From contig JAGBVG010000074.1 of NCBI GenBank assembly GCA_017630455.1, positions 104,193 through 168,192 on the forward strand: a stretch of DNA of 64,000 nt. The letters run 5' to 3'. Positions within the stretch are counted from its first letter, which is position 1. Every line of letters begins with the position of its first letter. The position numbers were made by a program, and so were the translations under genes. This DNA comes from Alistipes sp. Its GTDB lineage: Bacteria; Bacteroidota; Bacteroidia; Bacteroidales; Rikenellaceae. Positions 1 to 8,363 of this stretch are shown here, one piece after another. The notes beneath the pieces were generated by a model, which searched no databases, was not told the DNA's origin, and worked only from the letters and a program-made list of their open reading frames with translations.

Positions 1-851
1 CGCTGGATGAAGGCGTAGGCGCGAGCAGCCTTGGCAAGGGCGATGCTGGCACGTGGTGAGCCTCCGTAGGCGATAAGTGGCTGGAGATTCTGGAGGTGAT
101 ACTCTCCTGGCTCGCGGGTAGCGAATATGATGTCGATGATGTAACGCTCGATCTTCTCGTCCATATACACCTTGTTGACAACCTCTCGTGCGCGGAGGAT
201 ATCCTCAGGCGTGATAACGCGCTTTACCTCTGGCATACCTGTGCCTGCGAGGTTCATACGTATGATGTCGAGCTCCTCGGCACGCTTAGGATATGAGATC
301 TTAGCCTTGAGCATAAAACGATCCACCTGAGCCTCGGGGAGTGGGTATGTACCCTCCTGCTCGAGTGGGTTCTGCGTAGCAAGAACGAGGAATGGCTTAG
401 GGAGAGGGTAGGTGTTGTCGCCAATTGTCACCTGCTTCTCCTGCATAGCCTCGAGGAGTGCCGACTGCACCTTTGCTGGTGAGCGGTTGATCTCATCCGC
501 GAGTACGAAGTTGGCAAAGATAGGACCTCGCTTAACGCTGAAATCCTCGTTACGCTGCGAGTAGATGAGCGTACCGATAAGGTCGGCAGGCAGCAGGTCG
601 GGCGTAAACTGTATGCGCGAGAACTTAGCATCCACGGCCTTCGAGAGTGTTGTAATGGCCAGTGTCTTAGCCAAGCCTGGAACACCCTCCAACAATATAT
701 GACCATCCGAGAGAAGACCTATGAGAAGGGTGTCGATGAGGTGCTGCTGACCTACGATGACACGCGAGATCTCCTTGCGCAAGGTGTCGACAAATACCGA
801 CTCCTCCTGAATATGAGCATTCAGCTCCTTGATGTTTACTACTTCGTTCAT
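1..851 (-). CDS. moxR: MoxR-family AAA+ ATPase (partial, runs off left edge)
   Basis: This is a MoxR-type AAA+ ATPase, a chaperone-like ATPase thought to help mature or insert cofactors into exported or membrane protein complexes. The reading frame opens at the ATG whose complement ends at 851 and stays open to the window edge, so the C-terminus is missing. Translation shows an N-terminal helical segment, a Walker A segment GVPGLAKT, a long AAA_3 core with ADEINRSPAKVQSALLEAMQ (Walker B and following helix), and the sensor segment ATQNPLEQEGTYPLPEAQ. In Bacteroidota this gene normally heads a cluster with DUF58 and BatA-E proteins; here those would lie to the left of the window, whereas batD and batE occur separately at 22.9-25.6 kb. 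The family assignment is secure; the physiological role is inferred. Confidence 0.93.
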   Translation of the reverse strand, partial: MNEVVNIKELNAHIQEESVFVDTLRKEISRVIVGQQHLIDTLLIGLLSDGHILLEGVPGLAKTLAITTLSKAVDAKFSRIQFTPDLLPADLIGTLIYSQRNEDFSVKRGPIFANFVLADEINRSPAKVQSALLEAMQEKQVTIGDNTYPLPKPFLVLATQNPLEQEGTYPLPEAQVDRFMLKAKISYPKRAEELDIIRMNLAGTGMPEVKRVITPEDILRAREVVNKVYMDEKIERYIIDIIFATREPGEYHLQNLQPLIAYGGSPRASIALAKAARAYAFIQ

Positions 852-911
852 TGTTATAGTCTAATTTATTCTTTTCTCTATTCGAAACGCCAATATGGCA
901 TACATATTATG

Positions 912-919
912 CAAAGTTA
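912..919 (-). promoter_or_regulatory. Candidate -7 element for moxR
   Basis: On the minus strand this reads TAACTTTG, matching the Bacteroidota primary sigma -7 consensus TAnnTTTG, about 60 bases before the moxR ATG. I see no clear TTG at the -33 distance, so this is a moderate call. Confidence 0.4.
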
Positions 920-939
920 CGAAATTTATTTGATAACTC

Positions 940-2376
940 CTACTCCTGATGATAGATACGTATGCCCTCAGCAGCCTTAGGTATCATCTTCACATCGCTA
1001 TATCGCGGTGCGCACTCTGTGGCGCGTGTCTCTCTCTGAGAGATACTCTTACCCGTGATATCTGCTATTGCCACCGCGAGAGCTATGTCGTGTTGCATAT
1101 CTCCCCAGTCGGCACGTGGCAGTGGGTAGTTAGCATCGCTTACCCCCGTGCCGTTGCTCTCCGATGTGAGGTCTATATCAGGTGTTATGCCCTCGCCCCA
1201 ATCGCCGAAGCCCTTGTCGTTGAAGCACATAAAGGTTATCGGTGCATACTCCAATGTCGTATTGCCTATGGTGCGACGTGTGACATCCATACCGCAGTTC
1301 TTACCCTCGGTCGTAGAGCCTATGAGTCTCACTGGAAAGTCCAAGCCGCGGAGTCCCATCACCACCAGCTCCGAAGCTGATGCCGAGTATCCCGAGCAGA
1401 TCACCGCGATACGCCCGAGGCTTAGAATCTCACCCGTGTTCTCGAGAGAGAATAGCGATGTTTGCTCCATCTTTTTATTCTTTTCGTTTCGCTCTATGTG
1501 GCACAGCACCCTCTGGTCGTAGCTCTTAGGCACAAGTGCCGAGCATAGTTTCACTGCCGAGGCCACAGAGCCACCGCCGTTGCATCGCAGGTCGAGGATA
1601 AACTCCTCGGCACCCTCTGCTGCGATCTTGGCAATGGCAGCCAGCAACTCGTCGTCGTACTCCGACTCGAAGCCTGTGTATACCAGATATCCGATCTTGG
1701 TCTCCTCCACCTCGATAACCTCGCTATGTGGCACTGGCGTTTGGCTGTATGCACCCTTTGGCAGCGTCACGCTGTATGTCTCGTCGCTACTTTGGCGGCG
1801 GAGTGTGAGCCTCAGCTCGGCTCCCGAGTTATTCTCTATGGCTGTGAAGCGGGCGTAGTAGTTGTCGGGAGTGATGTAGGAGTTGTCGAACATAGTTATG
1901 ACATCGCCGCGCACTACTCCCAACTTTGCAGCTGGAGATTCTGGGTATACCATCTCTACCACAAAGCCGTAGTGGTTGTTCGCGGGGTCAATTACCGCAA
2001 TGGTGTAGTGCAGGCCTATGCCGAAGCCCGTAACCTCGCTGCGTGTGGTGGATGAGGTCTCACGAATGTAGGAGTAGAACATTCGCTGTCCCTTGCTGTT
2101 GTAGTAGCCATCATCGGCATTTGTCGTGAGCATCCTCAGCGAGTTGTCGAGGTAGCTCTCCCACTCGAGGTTGCGGTTGAAACGGTTGCTCTTCTCTGCC
2201 ACCTCGTCCAGCCAGTAATACTCCTCCTCGAGACGCTGGTCGATGTAGTCGATTATCGAGCGGTCATTAGAGTCGCCGCCGCCGTAGTTAGGTCTGTCAA
2301 TACCTGGATAGCCTGGCGAGGTGCAGGCAACAAGAATCATCGCCGCGATATATGACAATCTCCAAAACTTATTCAT
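940..2376 (-). CDS. S41-family peptidase, lipoprotein
   Basis: A probable periplasmic or surface-anchored serine protease of family S41 (C-terminal processing peptidase type). The N-terminus is a lipoprotein signal with lipobox L-V-A-C about 19 residues in, followed by an S41 N-terminal helical region, a PDZ-like segment (roughly residues 115-205) and the catalytic domain. The nucleophile region is CSGYSASASELVVMGLRG, with the general base lysine in the following STTEGKNCG. The frame also reads through an upstream TTG, but the ATG at 2376 gives a clean signal peptide and is preferred. It overlaps the 3' end of nth by 8 bases, so it is the last gene of the leftward run. Substrate unknown. Confidence 0.88.
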   Translation of the reverse strand: MNKFWRLSYIAAMILVACTSPGYPGIDRPNYGGGDSNDRSIIDYIDQRLEEEYYWLDEVAEKSNRFNRNLEWESYLDNSLRMLTTNADDGYYNSKGQRMFYSYIRETSSTTRSEVTGFGIGLHYTIAVIDPANNHYGFVVEMVYPESPAAKLGVVRGDVITMFDNSYITPDNYYARFTAIENNSGAELRLTLRRQSSDETYSVTLPKGAYSQTPVPHSEVIEVEETKIGYLVYTGFESEYDDELLAAIAKIAAEGAEEFILDLRCNGGGSVASAVKLCSALVPKSYDQRVLCHIERNEKNKKMEQTSLFSLENTGEILSLGRIAVICSGYSASASELVVMGLRGLDFPVRLIGSTTEGKNCGMDVTRRTIGNTTLEYAPITFMCFNDKGFGDWGEGITPDIDLTSESNGTGVSDANYPLPRADWGDMQHDIALAVAIADITGKSISQRETRATECAPRYSDVKMIPKAAEGIRIYHQE

Positions 2377-3025
2377 TATCAATGGTTTTTATGCTTTTGT
2401 TGTAATGCTTGCACACTTCTGTGAGTCCGCAGTTTTTGCACTTGGGGTTACGTGCTACGCAGACATAACGACCGTGGAGTATCAGCCAGTGGTGGGCTAT
2501 CGGGAGCAGCTCCTTGGGAAATCCCTTCTCGAGTTGTCGCTCTGTGGCCAGGGGAGTCTTGGCATTTGTGGATAGTCCTATGCGTGCTGCCACACGAAAT
2601 ACGTGGGTATCCACAGGCATCACCTCCCTGCCCCATAGCACCGCACCCACAACATTTGCCGTCTTGCGTCCCACGCCCTGCAGCGACTCCAAATCTTTTG
2701 GGTCGTAGGGCACTTCGCCACCGAACTTTTCGACAAGTTGGCGAGAGAGTGTTGCAAGGTGTTTCGCTTTGTTGTTGGGGTAGGAGATGCTCTTTATGTA
2801 TTGGAAGATATCCTCCTCTGTTGCCTTGGCCATCTCGAAAGGAGTGGGGTAGCGCTCGAATAGTGCGGGGGTGGTCATATTCACCCTCTTATCGGTGCAT
2901 TGTGCCGAGAGCACCACAGCCACAAGCAGCTCAAACGGCGTGCGGTAGTTCAGCTCGCTCTCGGCCGTAGGCATCGTCTGCGAGAAGTACTCTATAACTC
3001 TCGTATATCGCTCTTTGGTAGTCAT
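2369..3025 (-). CDS. nth: Endonuclease III, DNA glycosylase/AP lyase
   Basis: Bifunctional base-excision repair enzyme removing oxidised pyrimidines and cleaving at the abasic site. At 218 residues it has the normal family length. The helix-hairpin-helix with catalytic lysine is seen as LQGVGRKTANVV, followed by the catalytic aspartate in PVDTHVFRVAARIGL. The C-terminus carries the [4Fe-4S] cluster loop with spacing C-x6-C-x2-C-x5-C (CVARNPKCKNCGLTEVC). It directly abuts the glycosyltransferase upstream and overlaps the S41 lipoprotein gene downstream, suggesting a common transcript. Confidence 0.96.
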   Translation of the reverse strand: MTTKERYTRVIEYFSQTMPTAESELNYRTPFELLVAVVLSAQCTDKRVNMTTPALFERYPTPFEMAKATEEDIFQYIKSISYPNNKAKHLATLSRQLVEKFGGEVPYDPKDLESLQGVGRKTANVVGAVLWGREVMPVDTHVFRVAARIGLSTNAKTPLATERQLEKGFPKELLPIAHHWLILHGRYVCVARNPKCKNCGLTEVCKHYNKSIKTIDNE

Positions 3026-3964
3026 TTATTTAGCTTGTTTAGTCCACATACGCCAACATATCTTCTTTACGAAGAGGCCGTATGAGGCGATGTTCTTAAT
3101 AAGCGGTCGGTATGTGCGAGTGTCGCGCCACCATCTGCGGAGATACTCGCCTATACTGCCGTTGTACGACAGCACCCACAGCGCAGTGTTGTGCTTCGAG
3201 CGTTGCAGCTCATCGTGCATACGGCTGTCGTTGTAACGCTCGTCATACCATATACTTATGTCGTATAGCGAGTCCACAAACTCTATCTTCTTGCGGTAGT
3301 CGGGGTTGTGGCTCACGCTCTCGCGTAGCACGCGATGCACGGCAATAGGGCAGTCGATACCCACATATCGGCTTTGCGCGGCAAACCATAGCCACATTGG
3401 CAGGTCGTCGGTGCGCCACTCGGGATGCTCCTCAGGGCGAATCTCCGCGTAATATTGCTCCACAAGCTCGCGGCGTGCCACCGTGGTGCAGTTCTCGGCA
3501 GGGTTGCGGCGCAGCATAGCCTCAAACGTTGTGAGACACTCGCCCTCGGGGTAGAGGGTTGTGTTTCCCGCCTCGTCGATGCGCTCCGAACGGCCGTAGC
3601 ACATACCCACCTCGGGACGTGATTCGAGGAGCTCCACCTGCATCTGCAGCTTCTTGCGATGGGTGAAGTAGTCGTCGCCATCGAGCAAGGCGATATACTT
3701 ACCGCGTGCGGCGGCTATGGTGCGGCGGTAGTTCTTGCGCCATCCCACATTCTCCGCAGAGGTTATGATGCGTATCGCCTCGGGATATTGTGTGGCGTAA
3801 TCCTCGGCTATAGCGCGTGTGCGGTCGGTGCTGCAATCCTCGCCTATGACAATCTCGATGCGGAAGTCGGTCTGCTGGCGCAGCACGCTCTCGATGGCTT
3901 GGGCGATATATCGCTCGTGGTTGTAGGTGGTCATAACGACCGAAAGCATAACCTCTTCCATCAT
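3026..3964 (-). CDS. Glycosyltransferase family 2
   Basis: A GT-A fold family 2 glycosyltransferase that would transfer a sugar from a nucleotide-sugar to a glycan or lipid acceptor on the cytoplasmic side. The N-terminus has the family signature LSVVMTTYNHERYIAQAIES, then VIGEDCSTDRT and the metal-binding DGDD in KYIALLDGDDYF. The C-terminal third is variable, with no transmembrane anchor. It sits alone among repair genes, with 5 bases to the helicase upstream and none to nth downstream, so its acceptor cannot be inferred from context; LPS/O-antigen or capsule synthesis is the usual role for such orphans. Confidence 0.9.
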   Translation of the reverse strand: MMEEVMLSVVMTTYNHERYIAQAIESVLRQQTDFRIEIVIGEDCSTDRTRAIAEDYATQYPEAIRIITSAENVGWRKNYRRTIAAARGKYIALLDGDDYFTHRKKLQMQVELLESRPEVGMCYGRSERIDEAGNTTLYPEGECLTTFEAMLRRNPAENCTTVARRELVEQYYAEIRPEEHPEWRTDDLPMWLWFAAQSRYVGIDCPIAVHRVLRESVSHNPDYRKKIEFVDSLYDISIWYDERYNDSRMHDELQRSKHNTALWVLSYNGSIGEYLRRWWRDTRTYRPLIKNIASYGLFVKKICWRMWTKQAK

Positions 3965-3969
3965 ACGTA

Positions 3970-6369
3970 TTATAGTTTTGTGAGTTTTGCGAACTGCGCT
4001 AACAGCGTCTTGGTGCCGTAGTTATCAAAGGCGATGACAACCTTGTGGTCTGTTGTCAGAGGCTCTATGCGTTCCACACGTCCCGCGCCGAACTTTGGGT
4101 GCGACACGCGGTCTCCCACGGCATACTCACACGCACCAAGTGGCTGCGCGCTGCTGCTCTGGGGTGCCACTCTACGCATTCCCGCACGCTCAGGGTCGAG
4201 AGGCTTTGGCGTAGAGATAATCTCTGGTCGCGGACGCTGCGGAGGTGTATTCGCAGGACGCTGTCCCGAGGTGTTCTGCGCACCGTAGCGGCTCTTCAGC
4301 GACTCGAAGTGTGGACGCTCCTCCTCCGATGTAGCGCGCTCCCAGCGGTTGCGACCCTTCAACTCGTCGATGTCGAAGTTCGCATCGAGCCACTCGGCAT
4401 CTATCTCAGCAAGGAAGCGGCTCGGCTTGGTATTCTCGGTCTTACCCCACACGCGGCGCATCTCCGAGAATGAGAGCATCGCGGCTCTCTTGGCGCGTGT
4501 TATTGCCACATACATCAGTCGTCGCTCCTCCTCCAAATCGGTCACCGACTCCACGGAGCGTGAGGATGGGAACAACCCCTCCTCCATACCTACAATATAT
4601 ATATAGTCATACTCCAAGCCCTTGGCTGAGTGCACGGTCATAAGCGTCACCTTATTGCCGTCATCCTCGTTATCCTGGTCGGTTTGGAGCATAATATTCT
4701 GCATCCACTCGTCGATGGTAGGTCGCTGCGACTCCTCGCGAAGACCCTCCTCCATCTCTCTGTCACACTCATCCTCATACGAACTCATCATTGCCAGCAA
4801 CTGGTCGAGGTAGTCCTTTGCGGTGTCGTTCTCGGGCTTCTTCTCCTTCTCGAGTTCGTGGAGGATTCCCGAGCGCATCATAACCTCCTTGGCGAAGTCG
4901 CAGACACCCATCTCCACGCGCATAGCTGAGAGTTCGTTTATCATCTTCACAAAGTCGGCAACCTTCCTTACGACAACCTTCTCAACCTGTCCCATAGCCT
5001 CCGTAGAGCCTACGAGGGCATTTACGGTGTGCCACATCGACGTCTGACGCTGCGCCGCTATCTCCGCGATACGTGCCACGGTGGTATCGCCAATACCTCG
5101 TGCTGGGTAGTTGATGATTCGCTTGAACGACTCATCGTCATTAGGGTTAAGAATCACACAGAGATATGCCAACATATTACGCACATCTTTATGCTCCAAG
5201 AGCGACATTCCCTTGTATACGCGGTAGGGAATGCCACGGCGTGTAAATGCCGCCTCGAAGAGACCGTGCTGCTTGTTGGTGCGGTAGAGAATCGCGAAGT
5301 CGCGCCACTCGGCACCATCGCGCACTCTATCCTTTATATCCATAGCCACCTCCACAGGCTCGTAGCTATCCTCCAAGCACCTCACAAGGCGTATCTTCTC
5401 GCCCTTGTCGGCTGCCGAGAAGCAACGCTTATCCAAACGGCGAGAGTTGTGGGCTATGAGTGAGTTTGCAGCCTCAACAATGGTCTGCGTAGAGCGGTAG
5501 TTCTGCTCCAATTTGTAGACCTTCGTAGTGGGGTAGTCGCGCTGAAACGAGAGGATATTCTCGATCTTTGCACCGCGGAAGGCGTAGATACTCTGTGCAT
5601 CATCTCCCACAACGCAGACATTGGAGTGCTTCAACGCCAAGCGACGCACGATGATATACTGCGCCATATTGGTATCCTGATACTCATCCACCAACACATA
5701 CTTAAACTTATCCTGATACTGCTCCAGCACCTCGGGGCAGTCGCGAAGCAGGATGTTGGTCTGCAGGAGCAGGTCGTCGAAGTCCATAGCTCCGTTGCGC
5801 TTACAGCGGTTGCAATACTCGATGTAGATATCTCCTACCTCGGGCATCTTTGCCTCACGGTCCTCGCCAGCCAACACAGCATTAGCCTTATAAGCTCCGG
5901 GTGTTATAAGGCAGTTCTTGGCCATTGAGATACGTGCCGCAACGGCCTGTGGTTTGTATCTCTCCTCGGGAAGATTCTTCTCCTTTACGATGGTCTTTAT
6001 AAGGTTCTTAACGTCGTTAGGTTCGTAGATGGTGAAGCTCTCGGGGAAGCCTAATTTTGCGGCATTCTCCCTCAGGATACGCGCAAAGACCGAGTGGAAC
6101 GTACCCATACGAATATACCTCGCCTCGGGGCCCACGAGTTTCTCGATACGCTCGCGCATCTCACGTGCCGCTTTGTTGGTAAACGTCAGGGCGAGGATCG
6201 AACTTGCCGCCACACCCTGAGCGAGCATATAGGCGATACGTGTGGTCAGCACACGTGTCTTGCCCGATCCTGCACCAGCTATGATCAACGAAGGACCGTT
6301 GTAGTTAGTAACGGCCTCGCGCTGCGCAGGGTTTAATCCGACTAATATATCTATATTATTGTTATTCAT
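3970..6369 (-). CDS. uvrD: UvrD/PcrA-type superfamily 1 DNA helicase
   Basis: ATP-dependent 3'-5' DNA helicase of the UvrD/PcrA/Rep group, acting in nucleotide excision repair, mismatch repair and removal of RecA filaments. Walker A is AGAGSGKTRVL near residue 35; motif II is VDEYQDTN; motif III VGDDAQSIYAFRGA; motif IV QNYRST; motif V TVHSAKGLEYDYI; motif VI VAITRAKRAAMLS. The 799-residue length fits. The extreme C-terminus, after a disordered Pro/Arg-rich linker, has a Tudor-like segment (VGDRVSHPKFGAGRVERIE) found in PcrA that binds RNA polymerase. It is 17 bases downstream of the chromate transporter gene and 5 upstream of the glycosyltransferase. Confidence 0.96.
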   Translation of the reverse strand: MNNNNIDILVGLNPAQREAVTNYNGPSLIIAGAGSGKTRVLTTRIAYMLAQGVAASSILALTFTNKAAREMRERIEKLVGPEARYIRMGTFHSVFARILRENAAKLGFPESFTIYEPNDVKNLIKTIVKEKNLPEERYKPQAVAARISMAKNCLITPGAYKANAVLAGEDREAKMPEVGDIYIEYCNRCKRNGAMDFDDLLLQTNILLRDCPEVLEQYQDKFKYVLVDEYQDTNMAQYIIVRRLALKHSNVCVVGDDAQSIYAFRGAKIENILSFQRDYPTTKVYKLEQNYRSTQTIVEAANSLIAHNSRRLDKRCFSAADKGEKIRLVRCLEDSYEPVEVAMDIKDRVRDGAEWRDFAILYRTNKQHGLFEAAFTRRGIPYRVYKGMSLLEHKDVRNMLAYLCVILNPNDDESFKRIINYPARGIGDTTVARIAEIAAQRQTSMWHTVNALVGSTEAMGQVEKVVVRKVADFVKMINELSAMRVEMGVCDFAKEVMMRSGILHELEKEKKPENDTAKDYLDQLLAMMSSYEDECDREMEEGLREESQRPTIDEWMQNIMLQTDQDNEDDGNKVTLMTVHSAKGLEYDYIYIVGMEEGLFPSSRSVESVTDLEEERRLMYVAITRAKRAAMLSFSEMRRVWGKTENTKPSRFLAEIDAEWLDANFDIDELKGRNRWERATSEEERPHFESLKSRYGAQNTSGQRPANTPPQRPRPEIISTPKPLDPERAGMRRVAPQSSSAQPLGACEYAVGDRVSHPKFGAGRVERIEPLTTDHKVVIAFDNYGTKTLLAQFAKLTKL

Positions 6370-6386
6370 AATGTTAGTGTTATCTT

Positions 6387-6932
6387 TTACAATCCATAAA
6401 TCAACGCTCCCGCAACACCCGACAGGATGATTAGCGCTATAGGGTTGACCTTACGTGCCGAGCCTATGAGGACAGCAACAAATATCGCCCAGCTCCAGCC
6501 ATCTACGAAACTCTTGCCATCCTCCGAGTGGGGGAACATAAGCAGCAGCGCCGCCGAGGCTATCATACCCACCACCACGGGGCGCATACCCCTCACCGCA
6601 CCCTGCATATAGCGATTGTCGCGTAATTTCAGGAAGAAGTGTGTTATGAGCATCATCAGCGTCAACGCAGGGAGGCACACAGCAATCGTCGCAACAACCG
6701 AACCCGCTATGCCAGCCACCTCGTAGCCTATGTATGTGGCCGAGTTGATGGCAATAGGTCCTGGTGTCATCTGCGATATGGCAACGATATCCGTGAACTC
6801 GCTATTGGTGAGCCAGGCGTGGTGTACGACAACCTCGCTATGGATGAGCGAGAGCATAGCGTAGCCACCACCAAAGCCGAAGAAGCCTATCTTCAAATAG
6901 CTGATAAAGAGGCTGATAAGCGTGTTAATCAT
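6387..6932 (-). CDS. chrA: Chromate transporter, half-size subunit (second)
   Basis: One half of a bipartite CHR-family ion transporter, usually annotated as chromate efflux but with unknown natural substrate in gut anaerobes. The 181-residue protein contains the family N-terminal signature FGFGGGYAMLSLIHSEVV and a second glycine/proline motif MTPGPIAINSATYIGY, followed by four or more hydrophobic segments. Its start overlaps the stop of the other half by 8 bases, implying translational coupling and a heterodimer. The two proteins are clear paralogues with the same motif order, as known for short-chain CHR pairs. Confidence 0.9.
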   Translation of the reverse strand: MINTLISLFISYLKIGFFGFGGGYAMLSLIHSEVVVHHAWLTNSEFTDIVAISQMTPGPIAINSATYIGYEVAGIAGSVVATIAVCLPALTLMMLITHFFLKLRDNRYMQGAVRGMRPVVVGMIASAALLLMFPHSEDGKSFVDGWSWAIFVAVLIGSARKVNPIALIILSGVAGALIYGL

Positions 6933-7470
6933 TGTCCGCCTCCTTTCCCTTTGCGGCTATCCACGCCACACCGCCAATCGCACCCGCGATAAGCAACCAG
7001 ATGGGTGAGAAGCCGAAGTGCCACACCACAACCGCAGTTGCCAAGGCGATGCTAATGCCTCTCCAGTGCATACCCTTCGTGAGGCCCACTATAGGAGCTA
7101 CGATGAGTGCCACCACTGCGGGACGCATACCCTTGAACGCCGCGTCTACCCACACATTATTGCGGATGCCAGCGAAGAATATCGCAATAAGCAGGATGAT
7201 AACAAACGAGGGTATCACAACTCCCGTTACGGCAGCCAGCGCCCCCTTGTATCGGCGAAATTTGTAGCCCACAAACACCGCAGTGTTGAGCGATATAGGT
7301 CCTGGAGCGGTCTGCGCTATGGTGAGCAGCTCTATGAACTCTTGCTCCGTGAGCCATCCGCGGCGGTTTATAACCTCGTGCTGGATGATGGGTATCATAG
7401 CGTAGCCGCCACCAAAGGTGAAGGCTCCAATCTTCAGGAACGACCAGAATATCTCAAACAGCTGCGACAT
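6925..7470 (-). CDS. chrA: Chromate transporter, half-size subunit (first)
   Basis: Partner of the following gene in a two-subunit CHR-family transporter. It has FTFGGGYAMIPIIQHEVI near the N-terminus and TAPGPISLNTAVFVGYKFR as the second conserved motif, then hydrophobic helices to the C-terminus. The frame extends to a GTG that overlaps the upstream stop codon, but the ATG at 7470 gives a normal family start (181 residues, the same as its partner). It follows the methyltransferase gene after 8 bases. Transport of chromate is family convention; the real substrate is not shown by the sequence. Confidence 0.9.
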   Translation of the reverse strand: MSQLFEIFWSFLKIGAFTFGGGYAMIPIIQHEVINRRGWLTEQEFIELLTIAQTAPGPISLNTAVFVGYKFRRYKGALAAVTGVVIPSFVIILLIAIFFAGIRNNVWVDAAFKGMRPAVVALIVAPIVGLTKGMHWRGISIALATAVVVWHFGFSPIWLLIAGAIGGVAWIAAKGKEADND

Positions 7471-7478
7471 AGTGCTCA

Positions 7479-8363
7479 CTATCTCTTGAAACGATAGTAG
7501 GTTCCGAATGGTATCTGTTTGTTGCTCCTATCCTCGAAGTATAGCTCGCCCATCTGCTCGCTCTTAGGCGCTCCAAATGCCTGATGCACAGCTGTGCGTG
7601 CCAACATCGCCGAGAGTCCCATAGAGTAGAGGTTGAAGACCAAAAAGGCATCCTCCCTCTCGAGCAACTTTCCGCAGCACTCCAGCATATTGCAGATGTC
7701 ATCCTCCAACACCCACTTCTCACCATTAGCACCGCGACCGTATGCCGGAGGATCGAGGATTATGGCATTATACTTATTGCCACGACGCACCTCACGCTCC
7801 ACAAATTTCGTGGCATCCTCCACAATCCAGCGCACGCCGTCGAGATCCGAGGCCTCCATATTCTCGCGCGACCACGTTACGACCTGCTTCACAGAGTCTA
7901 CGTGTGTGACATCCGCTCCCGCGGCACGTGCCGCAAGCGTAGCACCGCCAGTGTAGGCAAAGAGGTTCAACACCTTAGGACGCTCGATGCCCTTAGCCTT
8001 AAGCTCCTCGATGGTGTCGTAGATAAACATCCAGTTTGCCGCCTGCTCGGGGAAGATACCTACGTGCTTGAATGAGGTGAGTGCCAGACGCATACGCAGG
8101 TGCATAGCCTTGTAGTCGAAGGCCACACTCCAGCGTGACGGCATTGTAGGCTTCAGACGCCATTCGCCACGCTCCTCAGACTTCGAGTCGCGGAGAAACG
8201 AGGCATCAGCCCCCTGCCACACGCTATCCTTGAGGCTCTTACGCCAGATAGCCTGAGGCTCTGGGCGGCGCACTACATACTTGCCAAAACGCTCCAACTT
8301 CTCGCCATCGCCAGTGTCAAGAAGCTCATAATCAGGAATATTGGGTGTTAGTTGCTTTATCAT
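7479..8363 (-). CDS. Class I SAM-dependent methyltransferase, RlmI/RlmK-like
   Basis: A Rossmann-fold SAM-dependent methyltransferase similar to the RlmI/RlmL-C group of 23S rRNA methyltransferases. The SAM-binding motif I is VLNLFAYTGGATLAARAAGA, motif II/III has VTHVDSVKQVVTWSREN, and the catalytic-site segment is NAIILDPPAYGRGANGE (DPPxYG, typical of this group). The N-terminal 95 residues resemble the family's beta-rich region, but there is no clear PUA domain, making the protein shorter than E. coli RlmI (about 400 residues). It overlaps the U32 gene by 4 bases (ATGA). A ribosomal RNA target is likely but not shown. Confidence 0.85.
   Translation of the reverse strand: MIKQLTPNIPDYELLDTGDGEKLERFGKYVVRRPEPQAIWRKSLKDSVWQGADASFLRDSKSEERGEWRLKPTMPSRWSVAFDYKAMHLRMRLALTSFKHVGIFPEQAANWMFIYDTIEELKAKGIERPKVLNLFAYTGGATLAARAAGADVTHVDSVKQVVTWSRENMEASDLDGVRWIVEDATKFVEREVRRGNKYNAIILDPPAYGRGANGEKWVLEDDICNMLECCGKLLEREDAFLVFNLYSMGLSAMLARTAVHQAFGAPKSEQMGELYFEDRSNKQIPFGTYYRFKR

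Noticed and set aside
1551-2055. Overlapping plus and minus frames inside the S41 lipoprotein gene
   Set aside because: Shadows of the protease coding region; no start context or domain.
6387-7470. Frameshifted single chrA gene
   Set aside because: Both halves have their own starts and the full conserved motif set; this is the normal short-chain pair arrangement, not a broken long gene.
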